From contig CATNEN010000038.1 in the NCBI GenBank assembly GCA_950097015.1, positions 28,922,501-28,986,500 of the forward strand: a DNA stretch of 64,000 nucleotides. Reading direction: 5' to 3'. The translations under genes and the position numbers were made by a program. The notes under the pieces are model-generated. The model searched no databases, had not been told where the DNA came from, and saw nothing but the letters and a program-made list of their open reading frames with translations. Positions 27,301 to 36,300 of this stretch are shown here, piece by piece. The stretch comes from Macrostomum hystrix. Lineage: Eukaryota > Platyhelminthes > Macrostomidae. How positions within the stretch are numbered: position 1 is the stretch's first letter; each line of letters opens with the position of its first letter.

Positions 27301-30300
27301 GAAGGATACCATGACGAGACAGTGTGCACTGAAAATACACTTATCAAATTCCGCTGGTCCTGGGTCCTCAAAGAAAAGAGAAACGGAAAAGCTTACTGCT
27401 CACCAGTGAAGACAGTGATATCTAGCCAAGGAACCAAATGTAAGAAGCCGCACTACAGAAAGATTGGTAAATGCAAGGAGAATGGTATGCAGACGGTGCA
27501 ACTGGTGACTGAGTATGCTGACCGATGTGACTGCCAGAAGGACTATACCCAGTTCGAAATGGTTTGCCGATGCCCCAAGCCAGAGAAGGACAGGCGCTGC
27601 GATTACGAAAGAGGAAAAGTCATTACAACGGTCAAGACTTTCGTTAAAGTGTGTCGCAGCGAACATTCTTGTCATTGCAAGAGCTCGAAGCAGAAAATCG
27701 TCCGAGTCATCAAGTGTCCCAAGAAAAAACGAACCTGCCGTAAAGGCCTGGTTGTTACAATCACACACAAACGCAGAGGATGCAACTGCGTCGTAAGTTG
27801 TACTTTATTACTTTTTTTTCAAAGAAATCAAAAACGTGCGTTGTTACGTGACCAATGGCCTTTAACCTAATCCCTTTTAGACCCGACGAACAGAAAAATC
27901 GGTACCGTCATGCACGGCATGTACCGACATTGTTGACGGTTGCCAGGAACAGAAGCGCAGAGGCTTTTGTGAAACCAATAAGGAGACACAGGAAACCTGC
28001 AAGGAGACTTGCGGTTTTTGCAAGGTGAAGAAGTGTCCCAAACCTAAGATCGTACAGTTCAAACCGAAACGCGGAATCAGCATTAAGTCGGACCGGCGAT
28101 TCAATAAGAAGTTCTACATCAGAACCCTGGAGAACAGAAAGGAGTCTGCCTGCATCAGAGCTTGCAAAGATTCTCCTAACTGCAGATCATTTGACTACGA
28201 CCTACGGTCAAGACGCTGCGTTCTGAATAGGGTTAGAATGGACGACATTGAGACACGTGGCTACACCTGGGACGTCAGAGAGCAGCGATCGCGCTACAAC
28301 GTACACTACAATAGGATCTGTCAGGATGAGTGCGAGTGCAAAGTGAAGCCCATGAACCAAGGAAAGTGCATCTGCCGAGGCACCGGTGTTGAGCGCTGGT
28401 GCGCCAGACGATTCGCCATCATGCAATACCACGAGACCGACGATGGAAGGTGCGTGCTAGGCGAAGACTCCAGATACGTCGTTGCCGACTGCGACGAAAC
28501 CTGCGTTGATGTCGGCAAAGACTGCGCCAAGAACAAGCATATGTGCGGCCGAGACGTTGTATTCAGCAGACGGTGCGATCGCACCTGCCGCAAAGTTTGC
28601 CGCTGCGGTGAGGATCGCAAGCAGCACTTCAAAGGACTCTGCACCCAACGGGAGGACGGAAAGTGGACGTACTATCAAAGAATTGTTCGCTACCATCGCA
28701 CATCATGTGGACTTTGCGAGATGATCGTTGAAGAGTCTTACGAAACATGCACGCCGGGTGAGTTTTCTGCTGATTTTGGTTTGATGTTCTGATTTTTTAA
28801 TTTATTTCACTTAATATGGGAATTTTTCGATTTAAATCTATTTTCTAGAACCATGCGATGAGAAGGAAATCAAGGTTGTTGGTGACTGCATCAAGGGAGT
28901 TAAGCTCATTTCCATCTACTCGAGAAAGCGCCAGAGAGATGGAAGCTGTCCAGTCACATTGGTTCGCGTGGTCAAGGAAGACTGTACGAAGTGCTGCAAA
29001 GAAATCATGAAGGATGTCGGACGATGCCAGCGATACAGAAACAAAGGTGGTTACTACAGACCAGTCACGCACTCTTGGTACGTCAAGCGCAAAGGAATCT
29101 GCGAACTGAAAATGGAAGTCCGCTGGTTCCCTTGTAGCAAAGTTGGTAAGTCGGAAAAATGTTATGAACATGCATTCGTGATGTTTTTTACACACTTTTC
29201 GTTACTATGCTGCAGCCAGAAAAACGCTATTTGACATTCTTAACTTTTTGACTGAGCGGTTGACGCCCAAAATTAATATCAAAATCTAGAAAATTTAGCA
29301 GTCAGGTTATCAGTCAATTCAGTATGTTTCATAGATCGATTAACATTTAAGATTTACTCTCTAATAGTAGTTAAATTAAATAAAAAATACGAAAAACGAA
29401 TTGGTTTTTCAGCTTGCCCGCGCGACTTCACCACAAACGGCAAGTGTGAGTTTGGTCGCCGTCTAACCTACAACATCTTCTACACCGTGGATGCCGAGCG
29501 AAACTGCGTCAGGCACGCCAAGGCGTACAAGACCTACTGCAAGCAGAAGATCCGTCCTGAATGCAGCGACGCCTACATCGACCTTCTGTCTCCGCGCCAG
29601 TGTCTGCATCTTAAAAAGAAGGGCATGTGCATGAGAAACGAGGGCGCCAGTTTGTGTGCCAGAACTTGCAACTTCTGTGTTGTGAAGAAGTTCTGCACAA
29701 AGAAAATGGGCCCAGTCGACCTAGTTCTCATTGTCGACGCGTCTAGCTCAATTGAGCTCGTAACATTTGAGAATTACGTTGTGCCGTTCCTTCGATCTGT
29801 CGTCGGAAAGATGGGTCGAACAGTTAGAGTGTCCGTCATCCAATATGGCTCTACACCAAAGACTGTGTTTAGGCTTGGAGAAGAGGTTTATCCACGCAAC
29901 ATGATGTCCAGAATCAACCATATGGACATGAGTGGCGGCTCCACATCCACTGCAAAGGCCTTGTACGCAGCCTCAGAAGAGTTCAGACTACGAGGCAGGC
30001 GTGCAGCTCACAAGGTGTCAATCCTGGTCACTGACGGCAGAAACAGCGGCAAGATGCTGATTAAGCCTGCCGTTAAACGATTGAAGCGCTACGCTGATAC
30101 TTCCATTGTTGTCGGCATCGGACGCGATGTTAGCGAAAACGAGATGCGCCTCATCGCTTCAGACTACGCATCAGATGAAGTCAGACTGTCAAACTTCAGA
30201 CAGCTGGTGAGCATTGTAGACAAAGTCGTGAGAAAAATCTGTCCAAAGGGTGGTAAGCCAGTCAGACCTAAGCCTGGCCCAGGACCAAAACCAAAGCCCG

Positions 30301-33300
30301 GACCAGGTCCACGACCGGGTCCGAAGCCTGTACCGAAGCCGGGACCAGGACCCAGGCCCGGACCTCAGCCGACTGTTCCAGGCTACGGAACCGATCTGTA
30401 CTTCGTTGTGGACTCGAGTAGCTCTGTGAGTGCAGATGAGTTCAACTTGATCAAGCAGTTCATCAAGTCATACGTTAGCTCTATTGTCATCTCACCTGAG
30501 GATACTCGCGTTAGCATAATCCAGTACTGGGATAAGGTAACAACAACTGTTGATATTGAAGAGTATAAGACAGTGACTGATCTGCTCCCAGCAATCGAAA
30601 ATCTGAAGTATTTCGATGGTCAAAGAACTGTCCTAGGAGATGCTCTGGAAATAACATCTCAGCTAATTGCTAGAAATGAAAGGAATGTTCCCAAGGTCGT
30701 CATCGTTATTTCTGGATCACCGCCCACAAATGGTCAAGCAATCAAGGAGGCCGCACCAAAGCTTATCTACTATGCCGACAAAGTTATTACAATTGGTGTC
30801 AAGGGTCGCATGCCTAAGACAGAGCTGCTTCTCATCTCAAGCACTCCGCAGGACACAATCATCATTGAAGAATTCATTAAGCTTCACGACACAATCCCAG
30901 TCCTCATTGAAAAGACTAAAATCAGAGAAAGAAAGAAGAGACCGGCTCCAAGCGGAACCGGACAGGACATTGTGTTCATTGTTGACAGCAGTGACTCTAT
31001 TGGTGAAGAAAACTGGAATGTTTACATCAAGGGCTTGCTCAAAGTTATCACAGAATACGTGATTGTGTCACCATCGGACACCAGGTTTGCACTAATCCAA
31101 TTTTCAAAGCCAGCTCAGGTTGTTTTTGGCTTCAATGAATACACTGACGGCGAGAGTCTCAGGCGAGCGATCAACAAGCTGAAACCTTACCATAGAAGTA
31201 CTTATCCATCAATAGGAAATGCCTTGAAGGTCGCAGTCGATTATGTGAGAACAAAGAAGCGATCTGGTGTGCCTACATCAGCCATTATCATCACGGCGAG
31301 CACTTCTTCGCCAAGAGTTGGAATTCCAGTAGAAGAAGTAATTACGGAAGTTCACGAGGTGTTCGACTATGTCATCCCAGTGGCTATTAGAAACCGAGTG
31401 GATATGCCTGACCTGGAAAAGTTGGCCAAGCCGGATACTTCCATGATCATTACGACAGAAGAACTGGACGAGTTGATTCCGTTGTCGAAGAGAATTATTT
31501 CGCTAACAACTGTTCGTTTGAGGCGACAGCCAGTTGTCTGCAGAAAGAGAAGTCGCGGAGATTTTGTTTTCGTAATTGGAGTTGGCTCTAGAACAGCTAA
31601 GCACCGCAACTTTGAGAAGATCAAATACTTTATAAAGAAGATTGCATCGGAATACGCGATCGACGAGGGTGCATCCAGAGGTGGTGTTTTCATTTTGGGA
31701 TCAAGCTCACACAAGGCCGTCGGCCTAAACACATTTAGAAGTGACATTGACTTTAAAGCCAGCATAGACAGACTGTCGACGCCCAGGTCGCGCACAGCTC
31801 ACTTCAGATCCGGAATGGAAAAGATTGTTCGCTACGTTAGACGAAGCCGCACTAAGAAGAGACCAACAACGATGATTTATATCTCGGATGGTACTGAGAT
31901 GACACAGAATGTATATTCTGTGGCTCCAAAGATTGCATCGTCGATCCGTAAAACAATCGTCGTCGGTCTAAAACCGTCTATAAAGAATAGAGCATTGCTA
32001 AGAACAATGGTCACTGATGTTCGTCACGATTTCGTGAATGTAAAGCGGTTCCGAGACTTGTCTCGTATTGCTGGAACCATCGCTAGCATGACTTGCACAA
32101 AGACAGGAAAGGTAACAAAAGTTCAGAAGCAAGAACCTGGTGTAGAAAAAATCGTCCTTAGAGAAAGCAAGCGAACCATTACGAGAACTAATTCTGAAAA
32201 GCGAAAGAAGACAAAAACAATTAAGCAAATAATTAAAAGGAGACCCAGAAAGACCAAGCGAACTGTAACAGTCAAGATCGAGGGACAAGGTGGCAAGCGG
32301 TATAAGCGACTTATTGAGAAGGCCAAGATGCAGATCAAGAAGAACAGACGAAAGTTGAAGAAGAAGATTTCTGTTGTCTACAGCACAACAATTATTCGAG
32401 GCACTCGACATAGGTTCATAAAGAAAATAAGATTCGGCACGAGATGGTTCAAGACGCGAGTAATTCGAGTTGTGAGAGGATTCGGAAAAAGGCGACGTGC
32501 GCGAAGGTATCTACAGATCAGATACAAGAAGCAGTGGATTCGATTCAACTTAAAGCGACGAAAGGTACAATTCAGGCGCCGATGGTACAAAATCCGAGTG
32601 CATCGTCGGAAACTACTGCTTAAGTTAAGAAGACGATGGAGAGTGCTTAAAACACGACTAGGAAAGGTGTTTGTGACAATCAAAGGAAAAAGACGTATTC
32701 TCAACCCCAAACGTCACTTAAAACGACGCCGTGTGCAGCGGCAGCGTATTACTGTTCGATACACAACAAAGGTAATCAAAAACAAAAAGATCCTAATTCC
32801 GTCAAAGGTCAAGCTCGGGTATAAAATATTGCCCATAAAGGTTGTTCGCAAAAAGTTTGGAAAGAACAAGGGAAAGAAATTCAACACATTGATTCGCATA
32901 GGTCGCCGTTGGGTGCGCTTTAGCGCTAAACGAAGACGTGTGAAGATTGGAAGAGGATGGTTCCGAGTCACCTATAGAAAGAACGGCGCCGGAGTTGTGC
33001 ATCGCAGGAGATGGTATAAAATAAGAGTTACCAAAGAAGGATTTAAAGTACGAGTAGCAAGAAGGTGGCGTCGCCTTATTACAACCAAGCGAAAACTGTT
33101 TATTCAGCATCGAGGAAAAATAACAAGGGTAGGAAAGCCACTTGTCGTGAGATCATTGCATGGGAAGTTCAAATATTCACGACGAAAATTTAAAAAGCCA
33201 ATTCACAAAAAGCGTTATAATAGAAAAAGAAAAACTCATCGACGTCAAAGAAACAATACAAAGACAAGCATTGTGAAAGTGAAGGGACCTGCCCCGATCC

Positions 33301-36300
33301 GCATTCGATTCACGACTAGAAAGATCCGTGGAAAGACTGTCCGCGTTCCCAAGAGAATCCGACTGGGCAGGAAGGTCGTCCGAGTCAAAGTACAGCCTCG
33401 AGTGCTCGTGAGACGAGGCAAGCGAATCACTCGAGTCCGAGTTTTGGTTCGGGTACAGAAGCGCTGGCGCAGGTTCAGTGTTCGTCGCAGGAAGATCAGG
33501 GTTGGCAAAACGTGGGTCACTGCCTACTACAAACGACGAGGCTTCGGAATCCAGTTCAAACGCAGATGGATCAAGACTCGCGTAACCAAGAACAGACTGA
33601 GAGTGCGCATCTCAGGAAAGTGGAGACGCGTCACATCGAAAAAGCGTAAGCTCTACGTCACTGGACGAAACGGCAGGCGTTACTACATGGGTCTCATCCT
33701 GCCCAAGAACCTGCGAGGACGCAGGCGCAGGGTTGTGAGGAGACGTCGTGTTGTCCGACGAAGCATCGTGAAAGTGAAGGGACCTGCCCCGATCCGCATT
33801 CGATTCACGAATAGAAAGATCCGTGGAAAGACTGTCCGCGTTCCCAAGAGAATCCGACTGGGCAGGAAGGTCGTCCGAGTCAAAGTACAGCCTCGAGTGC
33901 TCGTGAGACGAGGCAAGCGAATCACTCGAGTCCGAGTTTTGGTTCGGGTACAGAAGCGCTGGCGCAGGTTCAGTGTTCGTCGCAGGAAGATCAGGGTTGG
34001 CAAAACGTGGGTCACTGCCTACTACAAACGACGAGGCTTCGGAATCCAGTTCAAACGCAGATGGATCAAGACTCGCGTAACCAAGAACAGACTGAGAGTG
34101 CGCATCTCAGGAAAGTGGAGACGCGTCACATCGAAAAAGCGTAAGCTCTACGTCACTGGACGAAACGGCAGGCGTTACTACATGGGTCTCATCCTGCCCA
34201 AGAACCTGCGAGGACGCAGGCGCAGGGTTGTGAGGAGACGTCGTGTTGTCCGACGAAGCATCGTGAAAGTGAAGGGACCTGCCCCGATCCGCATTCGATT
34301 CACGAATAGAAAGATCCGTGGAAAGACTGTCCGCGTTCCCAAGAGAATCCGACTGGGCAGGAAGGTCGTCCGAGTCAAAGTACAGCCTCGAGTGCTCGTG
34401 AGACGAGGCAAGCGAATCACTCGAGTCCGAGTTTTGGTTCGGGTACAGAAGCGCTGGCGCAGGTTCAGTGTTCGTCGCAGGAAGATCAGGGTTGGCAAAA
34501 CGTGGGTCACTGCCTACTACAAACGACGAGGCTTCGGAATCCAGTTCAAACGCAGATGGATCAAGACTCGCGTAACCAAGAACAGACTGAGAGTGCGCAT
34601 CTCAGGAAAGTGGAGACGCGTCACATCGAAAAAGCGTAAGCTCTACGTCACTGGACGAAACGGCAGGCGTTACTACATGGGTCTCATCCTGCCCAAGAAC
34701 CTGCGAGGACGCAGGCGCAGGGTTGTGAGGAGACGTCGTGTTGTCCGACGAAGCATCGTGAAAGTGAAGGGACCTGCCCCGATCCGCATTCGATTCACGA
34801 ATAGAAAGATCCGTGGAAAGACTGTCCGCGTTCCCAAGAGAATCCGACTGGGCAGGAAGGTCGTCCGAGTCAAAGTACAGCCTCGAGTGCTCGTGAGACG
34901 AGGCAAGCGAATCACTCGAGTCCGAGTTTTGGTTCGGGTACAGAAGCGCTGGCGCAGGTTCAGTGTTCGTCGCCGGAAGATCAGGGTTGGCAAAACGTGG
35001 GTCACTGCCTACTACAAACGACGAGGCTTCGGAATCCAGTTCAAACGCAGATGGATCAAGACTCGAGTAACCAAGAAAAGACTGAGAGTGCGCATCTCAG
35101 GAAAGTGGAGACGCGTCACATCGAAAAAGCGTAAGCTCTACGTCACTGGACGAAACGGCAGGCGTTACTACATGGGTCTCATCCTGCCCAAGAACCTGCG
35201 AGGACGCAGGCGCAGGGTTGTGAGGAGACGTCGTGTTGTCCGACGAAGCATCGTGAAAGTGAAGGGACCTGCCCCGATCCGCATTCGATTCACGAATAGA
35301 AAGATCCGTGGAAAGACTGTCCGCGTTCCCAAGAGAATCCGACTGGGCAGGAAGGTCGTCCGAGTCAAAGTACAGCCTCGAGTGCTCGTGAGACGAGGCA
35401 AGCGAATCACTCGAGTCCGAGTTTTGGTTCGGGTACAGAAGCGCTGGCGCAGGTTCAGTGTTCGTCGCAGGAAGATCAGGGTTGGCAAAACGTGGGTCAC
35501 TGCCTACTACAAACGACGAGGCTTCGGAATCCAGTTCAAACGCAGATGGATCAAGACTCGAGTAACCAAGAACAGACTGAGAGTGCGCATCTCAGGAAAG
35601 TGGAGACGCGTCACATCGAAAAAGCGTAAGCTCTACGTCACTGGACGAAACGGCAGGCGTTACTACATGGGTCTCATCCTGCCCAAGAACCTGCGAGGAC
35701 GCAGGCGCAGGGTTGTGAGGAGACGTCGTGTTGTCCGACGAAGCATCGTGAAAGTGAAGGGACCTGCCCCGATCCGCATTCGATTCACGAATAGAAAGAT
35801 CCGTGGAAAGACTGTCCGCGTTCCCAAGAGAATCCGACTGGGCAGGAAGGTCGTCCGAGTCAAAGTACAGCCTCGAGTGCTCGTGAGACGAGGCAAGCGA
35901 ATCACTCGAGTCCGAGTTTTGGTTCGGGTACAGAAGCGCTGGCGCAGGTTCAGTGTTCGTCGCAGGAAGATCAGGGTTGGAAAAACGTGGGTCACTGCCT
36001 ACTACAAACGACGAGGCTTCGGAATCCAGTTCAAACGCAGATGGATCAAGACTCGCGTAACCAAGAACAGACTGAGAGTGCGCATCTCAGGAAAGTGGAG
36101 ACGCGTCACATCGAAAAAGCGTAAGCTCTACGTCACTGGACGAAACGGCAGGCGTTACTACATGGGTCTCATCCTGCCCAAGAACCTGCGAGGACGCAGG
36201 CGCAGGGTTGTCAACAAGCACCGCGCTCTCTTCGGCAGAAAGATTTTCCGACGCAGACGCATCGTCAGAAAGATTGTCAGAGGAAAGTCCGTCGTCAACA

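Larger units (their letters stand above)
9859..27792 (+). other. Cys/Lys/Arg-rich module array (exons 7-25)
   Basis: About 4,640 residues made of diverged units of roughly 45-65 residues. The recurring pattern is C-D/N-x-K/R-x-N-x-W/Y-x2-T/V-x2-Y..., then paired CxC (CKC, CRC, CNC) followed by basic residues and a V-x-C strand. Clear examples are CDKRGNWILTWEFYRW near 14150 and CDKRGNWVTTVYYK near 21350. Some units carry CCxC or CCC clusters. Lys and Arg are very frequent, Asp and Glu less so. Most introns here are phase 1, so exons can duplicate or be lost without frame damage; exon 25 alone is 5.4 kb and contains about thirty units. I recognise no named domain. Units are too diverged to be recent copies, unlike the 3' repeats. 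Confidence 0.75.

Noticed and set aside
33245-36000. Repeated 91-110-codon minus-strand open frames
   Set aside because: They recur with the 495-bp repeat because the unit is a multiple of three; the plus frame is part of a 2,775-codon frame with recognisable domains at its 5' end.
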